From NCBI GenBank assembly GCA_022393335.1, contig JAJEKB010020547.1:152865-216864 (forward strand): a DNA stretch of 64,000 bases, read 5' to 3'. Position numbers and translations under genes: made by a program. The notes under the pieces were generated by a model. That model was not told the DNA's origin. It ran no database searches and saw nothing but the letters and a program-made list of their open reading frames with translations. This document shows, piece by piece, positions 22,462-36,369 of the stretch (within the stretch, counting starts at the first letter, position 1; the number at the start of each line of letters is the position of its first letter). This DNA is from Macrotrachela quadricornifera (lineage: Eukaryota > Rotifera > Eurotatoria > Philodinida > Philodinidae).

Positions 22462-25400
22462 TCATATACTCATGTAATGTTTCATTATCAAACGAAAGTA
22501 ATTCGTTTTGTATATGAAAATTTGTTGAATTAAATAAGTCACTGAAATGATGAATAATATTGGTATCATAGAAGGAAGAAAGTTAAAAAATAATCGAATC
22601 GATTCAAAGTTATTAATAATAAACATAGATATTGGATGAATTTCTTCTTGTTCACTAGCTACAAATGGAATATAATCATTTCCAAATAACCATCTTGTTA
22701 TGCGATAATAAGTTCTAAAAGGACCAGTTATTCGATGTAAAAAGTCATGTGATGCTGATAAACTGAAAAAGAAAATAAATTAAATAGTCATATTAAATAT
22801 AAACTTATAATAGTATTTACTGTTCACTATAAACTGATGTTGATAAATTATTTACAAGTAAATAACCACTCAATGTAATTGGTGAATAAAAACCAATACG
22901 TTCAAAATATAAAATTTTTTTAAGACTTATTGTACGACCAACCATAATTAATTTATGCTTAAGTGTTACTTTTGAAGCAGGTATAAATTTCATTGTGTTT
23001 TCATCATTGGTAACAACAGCTATATAATGTATATCTGTCAAACTAATTGTAGAATTTTCTGTCGTTATGAATGTATAGAAATAAGCTAAATTTAAATTAG
23101 TTTTTAAAATTTAAATTAAAATTTGAAATTATACAAACTTATTGTATTTGGTCCAAAATGTGGTATACACATTATTTCATCTTCGATAAGATGGTTACCA
23201 TCGTTGTCCAATGACCATACTCGATCTCCTACTTTTAAACTACTGATTCGACGTCGTCCTCCACCAACAAGATTCACACAATCTTCACCAAAATAACATG
23301 CTATATACAAAAAAAGAACTGATACTCTTCTGAAGAAATCAATAAATACGAGACGAATGTACAATCTGATATGTTTTATTCATATATTGGAGTCAAAATG
23401 TCCTTTATATGCGTTAACAGTGTCATAGAAAATGGATACTTCATTCTCGAGATAACGAATATCCAAGAAAACTCGGTTTTTCTTAGTTCTCTGTAAAATG
23501 CGAATATTTCTTTGATATAAAACATCTATTTTTGCTGAATTTCTTAGTGCATACTAAATGCAATAAAACTTACATATTGTTATCCAGATTTTTTAAACTC
23601 AAATAATCATTTAATATTATTATAGTGGTGGTATCAAATGAATATAGTTCTAAAATGGAAAAAGAATTGCCTCTCACCTGGCGAAGTGGTTGTAGTCGTT
23701 GAATCAGTTGCTATAATAAAAACGAAATTTATAAAAATAGCGTTCTACGAAATGTGTAAAATTCATTTTTTATTTTCAGTTAAGAGAAAAATTGCTTAGA
23801 CTAAGTTACTTTTTTATCAGTTTGTTTTCACAACGTTATCTCTCCTTTTAAAATCTTTGCTTTTCTTCCACTTGTTCATAAATGGAAAAATAAGATCGTT
23901 TTACATGAAAGTCAATAAGTATCTATCAAATAGCATTTCTAATAGATGGCTCTGGAAGGACATTCCAGGCTATACAAAATGAAGTATTCGTTAATTTTGT
24001 TTTCGTTTCTTCGACATTTGGAAAAGTTCTTTTTAGTGCATTCCTATACTGAAATTTAAGGCTCGGCAGGTTCATATTGTTTACTCTCATTATTTGTATT
24101 ACTCTTCTTGATATATGATTTATAAAAAGTTTGAAAATAAAGATCTAAATATTTGTCATAATACTACTTGAATCAACCTTTATAGTTTAATATTTGACAG
24201 CTTGACATATATTTCAAATATACAAAATTCTAAAGGTTTCTTTACTCTATAAAATGATATGTGGGATACCTTTGTGTAGGTTTATTTATCAAACTTATTA
24301 ATACTTCACAGAAGTATAATTAATAATGGAAATACTAACAACAATCAATTTTCTTCTAGAAGAAGATCGAGAATTATTTTCTATTAGCGTTCATTGGATG
24401 TATCATTGATTTTTGGAATTATCTTCTTGCCTTATTATCAAATTCTTAATAAAATAAGTTCTGAAACACAAGGGTCATATGTAACATGCATAATTTTTAA
24501 TTATTATGCATCAGCTACGTATTAGTAAATATAATAAGGCTGCACAGAACTATGGCATAAATCATTTTGTAGAGCAAAGAAGTCTTTACAATTCTGTATA
24601 TTTAGAATAAATGTCAAGATGTCAAACATAAAAATATATAGGTTGCTTCGAACAGCATTATGAACCATATTTAGATTTTTATTTTCGAACCTTTACAACT
24701 CACATAATAAATCAAATGTCGGGAAGATTGATACATATCTTTGTATTAGATTCTATTTTGACTTTTCATAATTTAAATTATGATAGAAAATTGCTCTTTT
24801 TAAAGTAGAAGAAATCTTCCTTTACAAACTTAAATTTATCTCGTTTTTTTAGTCAAATCATTATAATACTCTTTCGTATGGTAGAAAAACACTTAAACAA
24901 GAGTAACCCGTAAAAAACTGTTCAAGTCGATCAACAAGAAGGAAAATGATTAAAGAAATATTATGAAAAATTCAATTGTATTAAAAAGTTGTAATTCATA
25001 TATATATATATGAATGAATTGTACCATTATATTCTAATACCTAAAAGTTTAGTATTTTGATTTGTTCTTAAGTAATCCTTATTAAGATTGGGCAGTTTAA
25101 GATGCAATTTTATACATTCATTGGAGTCAATTTTATTCCATAAATTATCGATTATTTATAGTTATTCTTTGATACTTATATTATCTTTCAAATAGATGAA
25201 CTTACTAGTGGTTTCAGTGGTTGAAGATGTCGATGTCGACGTGGAAGACGCTATAATCAAAAGAAAAATAAAGTTTCGATGATCTAAAAACTTTTCTTTT
25301 GACAATGGACTCAGATAAAAGGTTTGTTACTTATCATTTTCAATTTCTATATCTCAATTTTAAGATTTTATTCATATTTATATCATCGAAAATCTAAAAT

Positions 25401-27418
25401 TCGAAGTATATGATTTACGAAGAAGTTTCAACAGAATTGTTCTCTTAATGAAAACAAAAGATTATCTTTGCAGAAGACATAAATACTTACTACTCGTAGT
25501 GACACTTGTGGTTGTAGTACTGGTAGTACTTGTGGTTGTAGTACTGGTAGTACTTGTGGTTGTAGTTGTGGATGTGGTAGTAGTTGTAGTTGTCGTCGTT
25601 GTTGATGTTGCTTTAGAGAAAAAAAAGATTTTCATTTGTTTCTTAATTGAAAATGTACGAGTTAATTCTGATAGAAATAGCTCAAAAAACAATGGAAAAA
25701 TCTCGGAGACATTCGACTTTGAAATACTGTTTGCAATTTCTATTGATTTCTCGTTAGAAAACTATCAGAGTTTTAGATAAGAATGTGAATGGAAAGACAT
25801 AAAGATATAAAGCAAGGTTTTAGTAGATCTTTTTTGAGTTTAGTAGACTTTAATAGAATCACTAGAGTGGTATATACTTCGATATATTTTACAAATATTG
25901 ATTCCTACTTCTTCTTTTTGATGGAAAAGTACTAAACGGAAGTATTTTTTTTACTAGAAGATAACTTCCTTTACTCTTTCGAATTATACATAACTTGCTT
26001 TTGTCACATGTCTATAAACGAAGTGATGTATAATAAGAAAGACTGTTGATTCCTGATTTGTTACTCACACAAATCTATCTTTCAATAAAATTTCAAATCT
26101 AAAGTATTGCTTTTCTTTTAGAAAACAATACAAGAAATTTGCACATAATTATTCCTGATGTTGAATTCATCGAAAAATAAAGACTTACATGTTGTTGTAG
26201 CTAAAAAAAGAATTGAAAATTAAATCATAAATAGTTGAATTTAAAAGAAAACTTACTTGCCGTTGTATAAGCTTAAAAATAAAAAACAAAGAAACAATAA
26301 TATCATTACTAATTTTTTATATAAAATTTAGAACTTACTGGTTGTTGTTGTCGTTGTTGTAGCTAAAAATTAAAAGATAATTTATATATATATTTTCTAA
26401 TCTTTGTATGTCTAAAATAATATTTTTTTTTGGGATACTTACTTGTTGTTGATGCTTTATACAATGTACCCAGAAGAGTTATAGCAAGAATTATAGCAGC
26501 AATAAGAACACATAATATTATTAAAAATGGTACAATACGCCGACATATAGATTTGGTTTTGTTTTTACTATAAAAAGAAAACTATAATAAAATAGATAAA
26601 AGAATACAAAAAAAATAATTTACTTTCTATTTGAATTACGTGGTCGATGATTTTCAATTATATTAGTTCTATCTTCATGTTTTTGTGGTTGCTATTTTAA
26701 AAGAGCAAAAAGAAAAATAGATTTTTTAATTTAATAAGACGAAATTCATTTTTTATTACAAAAAAAAATAAAACATAAAAAATGCAAATGTATTTTTTTT
26801 CTTTTTCTTACTGGAGATGATCCAAAACTTTCATTAAATATAATAGAACTAGCGGTTGCTGTATTGTTTATCAATGGATTGTGTGAATTTTGTGATATTG
26901 CTGATGGAGTAATTTGACCTTGAGGAAATCTTGCACTTAAAATACGTGAGAACTAATGATATAATAACGAAAAAAAGAATACAAAAAATAATTTACTCTC
27001 TATTTGAATTATGTGATTGATGGTGTTCAATTACATCAGGTATTTCTTCATCTTTCGATGGTTGCTATTTTAAAAGAGTAAAAAAGAAAATAAAACATAA
27101 TAAATGCAAATATATTTTTTCTCATTTTCTTACTGAAGATAATTCAAAACCTTTATTAAATGTAATAACACTAGAAGTGGTTGTATTATCTGTAAATGGA
27201 TTGTATGAATGTTGTGATGTTGCTGATGGAGCAATTCGACCTTGAGGATATCTTGCACTTAAAATACGTGAGAACTAATAATAACAAAAAAAAAGAATAG
27301 AAAAAATCAATGAATATTAAAATCTTACACCAAAAAGATTACTACCAGGTCGATCGAGATTCAAATTACTTGGTGTTATACCAAATGCTGATTGACTATT
27401 TTTACGAAAATGAGGCAT
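22462..27418 (-). CDS. Membrane-anchored Hedgehog-type Hint (Hog) protein with Thr-rich stalk
   Basis: Reconstructed minus-strand exons: 27329-27418, 27134-27274, 26997-27064, 26812-26952, 26624-26691, 26443-26567, 26339-26362, 26257-26271, 26189-26200, 25491-25610, 25206-25250, 23678-23710, 23139-23300, 22821-23085, 22462-22762. The form using one copy of the duplicated exon pair is 466 aa. Order: a polar N terminus, a transmembrane segment (IVPFLIILCVLIAAIILAI), a Thr/Ser stalk, then a Hint domain beginning ACYFGEDCVNL with RISSLKVGDRVWSLD and SLTDIHYIAVV. The nucleophile Cys and the Thr-x-x-His pair of Hog autoprocessing domains are present. The distal part (SPITLSGYLLVNNLSTSVYS, HRITGPFR) resembles the Hedgehog C-terminal region. 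A second hydrophobic segment (FLPSMIPILFIISVTYLI) lies near the end. No Hedgehog signalling domain is present. By family, the Hint could cleave before Cys and release or modify the stalk. Splice choices rest on phase consistency. Confidence 0.8.
25491..25610 (-). repeat. Coding minisatellite in Thr stalk exon
   Basis: A 24-bp unit (about agtactggtagtacttgtgg plus four bases on the plus strand) is repeated inside this exon, giving an eight-residue Thr/Ser period on the minus strand. It stays in frame, so unit gain or loss would change stalk length without disrupting the Hint domain. Confidence 0.85.
26812..27274 (-). repeat. Tandemly duplicated exon pair inside the Hog-domain gene
   Basis: Exons 27134-27274 and 26812-26952 are both exactly 141 bp and begin FSRILSAR(Y/F)PQG. 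Exons 26997-27064 and 26624-26691 are both 68 bp and begin CAACC. Flanking intron sequence is also partly conserved (ttattag before TTCTCACG). The second members of the pair extend to 26624. Confidence 0.9.
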
Positions 27419-28918
27419 TGCTTAATTTGATCATATAAAAAAAATTAAATCAATAGAATAGAGAAAATAATTAATAATATAATAAGAATGAAGGATAAGT
27501 TACTATTTCTTTTAATGTATTTATATATACGAGCTTAAAGTAGTTTTTCATCCGTTCTGTTTACGAATTTCACGACGATAATATAAATGTAGAACAAAGA
27601 ACTTTTTTTCATCTCGAATTGTGTTAAGTTTTGCTTTTCTTTTTAACACTTCTCATAAAAAACAAACAATAAAAGAATAGTATATATGGAAAGTAATCTA
27701 ATTTATTTTTTATTGCTTCATCTAATCACAAATTTGGAGCAGAAATATTGTATGCTTGTGTTTTTTTCTTATTTATGCACACGACTTCTTATACATAACG
27801 AAAAACATTTTTTTTTCAAGAAGATAATAAATCACATGGATAAATTCATACTCTATTTTCTATGGAAATTTTGTTTCATGATATTTATTTTAATAAAATT
27901 ATGATCTTATATTCGATATAAAAGTTAGCATTTGACATTGTTAATCTTTGGTTGGCAGGCGTGCTATATATACTACTTCGAGAAAATGTTATGTATGCTT
28001 TCAAACAAAAAAATCAAAGTTTATCATACCCTAGAACACTTTGATTGAATAAACATCTGTTTTTACCATTTTAAAAAGCTTGACTTTTTCAAAAAAAACT
28101 CCACGAACAAAGGTTGAATAAATACATGACCTTTATAATAATTATAATGACAGGTCAAGATTTGAATGAATACCTTTAGTTTGTACTTAAGTTTCATAAA
28201 AACTCAATTAATGAAAACAAAACCTTTAAATTTCATATAGATTTATTTTCTTTTAATCATATGTATGCCCTACTGAATCTATAAGATAAAAAACAAAATT
28301 ATGAATAAAAAAATCGTATTTACATTAGTTCCCTTCTTCGATTTTCCAACACTTAGAATGGACTAAAAACCAATAGAGAATATTTTATTCTCAATTATTC
28401 CACTATTGAGCATAAAACCTGTTATTCATTCAGACTAATTTAAGATAATTCAGCCGAAATATTCAATATTTGAAAATTTTGTACTTAATATTGTCACGAG
28501 ACATTCGATTGTATAAACAACTTGTGTACACATACATAAAATCAAAAGCTTTATCCAATATTACTTATGATATGTTCAGCACTTTTCACTCTACTTTATA
28601 ATACCCTTTACTTCTATTATTTAAATATTTTTTATAAATTAATCAGATCATTTTCATTTATTCAATTTTACTTACAAATAGTTCTCATCAACACAAACAA
28701 AAGTATTCGTACATATTTTAGCAAAACAATAATCTACAAAGATTCATTCATACATAACAACAAAAAATTTTTTTTTTTATAAAGCACCATAATAGAATAT
28801 AGATATGATTGTTAATTAATAGACCACAAAAAAAAAATACAGAATAAATAATATGAAGTATAATAAAGAAAGAAAAACAAATTAGATATATATATCTGAC
28901 ACTCGGTTATAGATATAT
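27419..28918. other. Intergenic, no gene seen
   Basis: AT-rich, with poly-A/T runs. The open frames 27686-27904 and 28567-28782 are Phe/Leu/Ile-rich chance products. Confidence 0.5.
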
Positions 28919-31241
<2,323 letters not shown>

Positions 31242-31673
31242 CGATATTTGAAAATACATTTTTTTAATAGAAACTGATCCCAAGAATAAGACAATGATCC
31301 ATAGTTTATCTAAACAAAAGACATCGATTAGAAGAATAAATTAATACATTTTATTTGTTTAATGGATTAACCAATCGATCAATTGTTCGATTTAATTATT
31401 TACATGAACAATGTACAATTCAATTGATTAATAATACATTTGATAACCATTTAAATAGAATTTGAATTATATAAAATAATACATTTCATTCTATCTTTTT
31501 TTTTCTTATAGTATATAATTAAAAGAAATTAATCAATGATGTAAGTGACATCTGTTCAAAACTATGTTCAAAATATTATAATACTTTTTTTTTTTTTTGT
31601 TACTGATTAAATTTTTATTGAATCATAGAAAAAAGTAGATTATTACTTGAAAAAAAAAGCAACAAGTTTAAAA
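31242..31673. other. Spacer between PAK and the membrane-protein gene
   Basis: AT-rich. It contains the 3' flank of the upstream membrane-protein gene and the 5' flank of PAK. No gene is seen. Confidence 0.45.
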
Positions 31674-32570
31674 TTAATATTTCTCTGGAAATTTTTCAAT
31701 ATCAATAGGATATTTTCTAATAATCACTTTCTTTTTTCGATTAGATTGCATAACATACATAAATACAAATGCTATACTAATATCCGAAAAGAGAAACCAA
31801 ATAAATTCAGGTCCAATATATTGTGACCAAAATGGTCCTTCCGATTTACATATATGATCTGCACCAAATGATGTTGCAAATAAACCAAGTGCTCCATAAA
31901 GTCCACCGATCAAAAGAGCTGGTAAATTACGACGTCTTGATTTAATACATAATTGTGTAAGTAAATAAATAAAACAACAAATTGATATAACTCCTACATA
32001 AAGTACAAGATGTATCCACGCCCAATTATTCAATATTCCCACAGTCCATAAGACAAAAACAGTAAAATATGAAGCCAAAAGTAGACAACGTGTACAAATT
32101 GATTTTGGATTTAGAAAGTTAACATCACATAAACCACAAAAAAGAAAACTAATTGCAATATTTGTTGTTAAACCAACATCAATAACTGCAACAAGTAATT
32201 GTATAAGATCCATTGGATCTTCATCAGTATTTAAAAGAATACTTGATAATTTTTTTTTATCACCTAAAAAGCAATGTAATATACCAGCTGATGTCATCAT
32301 AATGCCATAAAGAAAAAATGTTAGTTGATATAACCATCGCGCAGAAAATTTTCCAGATAATTTTGAAATACGTTTTGAACAATATATACCAAGTGCTAAA
32401 GCCAAAATACATGTTGGAAGAAGTGTAGGTCTTTCAATACATAATTTAAATCCATCAATATCACCAGTACACCATTTTAATGGTGAAGATGGACATGATG
32501 TATTATATGATGGATTGTATCCATAAGTATAATCTTGCAAAACAAGAAGATTTTTCATAAAATCTACCAT
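31674..32570 (-). CDS. Intronless multi-pass membrane protein, family not recognised
   Basis: A 298-aa single exon starting MVDFMKNLLVLQDY. After an extracellular-looking N terminus with NTSCPSSPLKWC (a possible N-glycosylation site and paired Cys), about seven hydrophobic segments follow (for example LLPTCILALALGIYC, LYQLTFFLYGIMMTSAGIL, LLASYFTVFVLWTVGIL, LVLYVGVISICCFIYLL, FSDISIAFVFMYVM). It ends with a basic tail, SNRKKKVIIRKYPIDIEKF. Motifs such as FGADHICKSEG and LHCFLGDKK may matter for function, but I do not recognise the family. Absence of introns contrasts with its intron-rich neighbours and could reflect retrotransposition, transfer or chance. The frame is open throughout and looks functional. 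Confidence 0.8.
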   Translation of the reverse strand: MVDFMKNLLVLQDYTYGYNPSYNTSCPSSPLKWCTGDIDGFKLCIERPTLLPTCILALALGIYCSKRISKLSGKFSARWLYQLTFFLYGIMMTSAGILHCFLGDKKKLSSILLNTDEDPMDLIQLLVAVIDVGLTTNIAISFLFCGLCDVNFLNPKSICTRCLLLASYFTVFVLWTVGILNNWAWIHLVLYVGVISICCFIYLLTQLCIKSRRRNLPALLIGGLYGALGLFATSFGADHICKSEGPFWSQYIGPEFIWFLFSDISIAFVFMYVMQSNRKKKVIIRKYPIDIEKFPEKY

Positions 32571-33722
32571 ATTTTTTTCTTGTTTCGTTGTTTTGTTTTC
32601 AACGCAGTAATGAAATCAAGAGTATATATATTTCTTATCAAATGATGATGGTAACTCTTTCTTTTATCTTATAGACTTGGATACTTTTTTCTCTTTGGTA
32701 GATAATGATAACTACGAATAATATGTTAGTTGACTTTAGAAGGCATCTGATGTTGATTGTTATCTAGAAGGATTGAGTTACTTTTAAACGAGATAAATTT
32801 AATAATTATATTACGTAATACGAATAATTTTATGTTACAGAATTATTTATTTTGAGAAATTTTAACGTGCATTAATCAAGCCTGAGGTTGAAAATTTGTG
32901 TACATATACGATGTAACATATGTAGAATAATAACATCAACCTGCCTTTTATTAATTGAGCTGGAGCGATATTATGAAGAGTAGCAGCTCATACTATTGTG
33001 AGCCTTATAATTCAAGAATAAGAGATCATTATGTAGTCCTTGCTGCAAGGGCAGATCCAGCAAATCAGTAAAGGGGCGGCGGTTTGTCTGAGAGAGTGGT
33101 AGTCATAATCAAATCTTGACAGTTTCGAAATCTAGTTGAGACGATACAGCTCTTTTTCTTTCTCGTTTCTGCTGATAAAAACGGAAAAAATCTCAAGAGT
33201 GGTAATGGCCGTCGGATCGCCCACTGGTGACTTCATCTCTGCTCTTGCATATACTCATCCGTTCTAGAAATTTCATAATGGGTTATTGAGGTACTCAAAA
33301 ATTGCGATTCTATTGCCATTACGGTTTCTCTTCAGGAACATAGCGTGCTTCGCAGCATCTGCATTTTATTATTCGTAATATCCCAAAGAGAATACTCTAC
33401 AAATGCACAGTTCGATGAATTAAGCTTAGATTATAAATTACTGCTGAACAAGTTTTGTTCTCTGTATTTTCTATATTAATACCGATATTTATCATATGTA
33501 TGAAGTTTATTTTGAATGAGATATTGATATCGAGGAAGTCATTCTTGACTGTTCCAGAAATTTTTGCGTGACCTGTAGATAAGGATAACTTATAATACTA
33601 TCCAAATCTTTTTTTTAGAAGTATTCGACCTGAAAAAACATTTCTCGTCTTATTAAAAAAGAAAATTACATTAAATGTTAGAGTTTGTATATAAGTCATA
33701 GCTTATTATCTCACCTGCTTCT

Positions 33723-33764
<42 letters not shown>

Positions 33765-33897
33765 TTAAATATTTTGAAACTTATCTTATAAGTTTCAATC
33801 AATAATGATAGCAAAATTCTTGAAAATATCTAAAATACGATTATTTCTATTACAATTAAACAAATAAAAATGAATAGAAGAAAAAAAAATTCATTTT
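32571..33897. other. Intergenic, with possible worn MITE and TA microsatellite
   Basis: No gene is seen. Around 33046-33250 two GC-richer tips (GCAAGGGCAGATCC on the left; its loose inverse GATCGCCCACTGG...CTCTTGC on the right) suggest a degraded hAT-like MITE, at low confidence. Confidence 0.4.
33725..33761. repeat. (TA)n microsatellite
   Basis: An uninterrupted TA run of about 18 units downstream of the MPS1-like kinase gene. Confidence 0.95.
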
Positions 33898-35999
33898 TTA
33901 AAAGTTTGTTGTATATGGGTGTCTAGCAAGCCATAAAGCATCAGGTCTGTTGTGTGGTTTCATAACAAGTGTATGACGTAATATATCAAGAAGATGCGGA
34001 TCACGTGCTGAATGTTGACGCTTAGGAGGATGATAGCATGGAGGATAATAATTAGGTGGTGTCATATAAGTCATACGATAAAGAACAGCACCCCATGACC
34101 AAATATCTGCTTTTGTTGTATTCATCTCCGTATGATTATATGAAGAAGTTGTTACTTCAGGTGCTGAATATGGTATAGTACCGTTAGGTCCTATTCTAAA
34201 TGTATTAAGAAAAAAGTTATAGTCAAAATTTAAATACTAATATATGCATCATTATCTTTCATTCAATCATATATTAGATTTTAAGATCCCAGTAATTCAA
34301 ATTTCGAGTAAGATTTTTTTTTTACATCATATGATAGAAGATGAGCTGCTGATCATGAAAAATAACTTTTTATCATACACACATATGGTTTTCAAGGCAA
34401 AACATTCCTTCTAAAAACTACTCTGTATTTTTCTTTGTGCGTTTCTTGAATTTTTGACATTATTATTTTCGAATTCAACGTCCAAAATAAAGTCTAGATA
34501 GTCAAATAAAATATTTTATAAATCAATTTAACAACTTTCATTTTGTCTTATTTGTTTTAGGTGTCGTTCGAAAACTTGATTTTTTGATCGTGTATCACAC
34601 AATCAAAGTTGCCAAACTAAGCTGTAACGCACGTTATTTGACTTAGTTTTTTTTTGCTGATTAAAAGTCTTATTTAAATTCGAAAAGTCGATGAATACTA
34701 TTTAAAACGGTTGTACTCAGAAAAAAAAGAAAAGAAAAAAAAATCGATAAGTAGCGTGGCGAAGGGCGGTATGATGAGTTAAATGAGATAAAATATTCGA
34801 TTGCATGACTTACGTCAAAAAAATTAACTACGTTTACACTAATCGGATTATACGCGTTGCACGCGGCTTAGTTCGAAGTGCAACCATGAAAAAATTTTAT
34901 GATTTAAAATTAATTTAACAAATTGCCTAGGTTCAGTTTTTGATGTTGAATTCGAAAAAAGTATTTTCAACAGCTTGAGAAAAGCACAAAGTAAAATATA
35001 TGGTATATTTTTAAAAAAATGTGTTTTGTGATAAATATGATATCTTTTGAATTTCTCGTGATTAACAGCTCATACTCTATCAAATGATATAAAAGAAAAG
35101 ATCGTACTCGAAATTTCAATTACCTCCAATTTATACTAATATGTAAAAGATATTCATCTAATAGATTTCATTTAATTATCATTGAAAAATTTTACCTTTT
35201 TTCAAGAGCTCTTTGAGCAATACCCAAATCAACTAATTTTATTATATTACCAGGAAATACGACCAGATTATTGGGTTTAATATCAAGATGTACCTATATA
35301 AGAACAAAATCATAATAAATAAAAATTACTATTAAACAAAAAAAAAAATACTTACAATTTGACGATTATACAAAGTAACTGCAATATCAACTAATTGTCT
35401 CCATATAGCTTTTCTTTCCATAGATGAAAGTGATGTTCTTTGTGATAGAGCTCTTTCTAAATCTTGTTGACCAAGTTCCATTACAATAAATGATAAGCCT
35501 GTTTTATCATGAAAATCAAAATCATACATATGTACTATATGTCCTGATGTTTTAGCTAAACGTTTTGACATTTGAATTTCATTTAAAAACGATTCGGCAA
35601 ATGATGCTCCTTCAACTTTATTTATTGTTGCAATTGATACAACTTTAATTGCCACTGGTTGATCTATATTATTATAGAGTATTTCAAATTTTTCAAATGA
35701 AAATAAATAAAAAAATTAATTTACTATCTGGAAGATGACGCGCTGCATAAACTGAACCAAATGCACCTTCACCAAGTTTTCTATCAAATTTATATGGTTG
35801 TTTATTAATATTTATTGTTCGATTTTCAAGTGGCATTGTTCGTATTGTATAATATGATCTATCAAAATTTGATACTGAATGATGTCTTCGATCTATTATT
35901 TATTAAAATGAATTTTTTTTTAATATCATATTAAAATTATTATTATTGAAATTTCTTACTAGGATCATACATAGTGAAAGTTGAGTGTTCTTGTCCCAT
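33898..35999 (-). CDS. Divergent TTK/MPS1-like protein kinase
   Basis: Five exons, 35960-35999, 35725-35892, 35356-35663, 35196-35293 and 33898-34195, sum to 912 nt (303 aa). All junctions are phase-consistent. It starts MGQEHSTFTMYDP. The kinase domain has the glycine loop GEGAFGSVYAA, the VAIKVV lysine, a catalytic loop VHLDIKPNN, DLG in place of DFG (KLVDLGIAQ) and an activation segment GTIPYSAPEV followed by ADIWSWGAVLY. It ends with HPYTTNF. The HxDxKP loop without the usual Arg and the short C terminus ending at the HPY motif resemble TTK/MPS1, but the long N-terminal regulatory region of that family is missing. The last intron is about 1 kb, far longer than the others. Likely active by motif content. 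The cellular role is uncertain. Confidence 0.85.
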
Positions 36000-36369
36000 T
36001 AATACGGTAATAACTGAGGAGAATAATGATATTTATAAAGAAGCAAAAAAGAGACGAATATTGAATATATCAACGATAGAAACTAACGACACACGACTAT
36101 TATACAAAAAAAATTATAATTAATGATAAGAGAAAGGAAAAAAAGTAATATATTGAAGGTGAATATCGTTGTCATTGATCACCGTAAAAATAAAAAATTG
36201 CACGTGATGGCCAACTATGTTTTATGTTATGACATGACATTGTATAAATCATGATTCTAAATGAATATCATGTATGAAATGATATTTTACAATTTTCAAT
36301 TTCAATTAATAACTTAAAATGTATTTTCTTCTAATGTTTTTTTTAAATAAGTTTAACTACTAAAGGTTC
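36000..36369. other. Intergenic spacer
   Basis: AT-rich 5' flank of the kinase gene. No gene or clear signal is seen. Confidence 0.4.

Noticed and set aside
22817..23364. A Hedgehog ligand gene
   Set aside because: Only the Hog/Hint part resembles Hedgehog. The upstream exons encode a transmembrane segment and Thr-rich stalk, with no Hedge signalling domain.
25448..25780. Val/Leu-rich plus-strand protein
   Set aside because: It is the antisense shadow of the Thr-coding stalk exon.
33046..33250. hAT-like MITE
   Set aside because: The tips match only loosely and no target duplication is visible, so it is mentioned but not called as an element.
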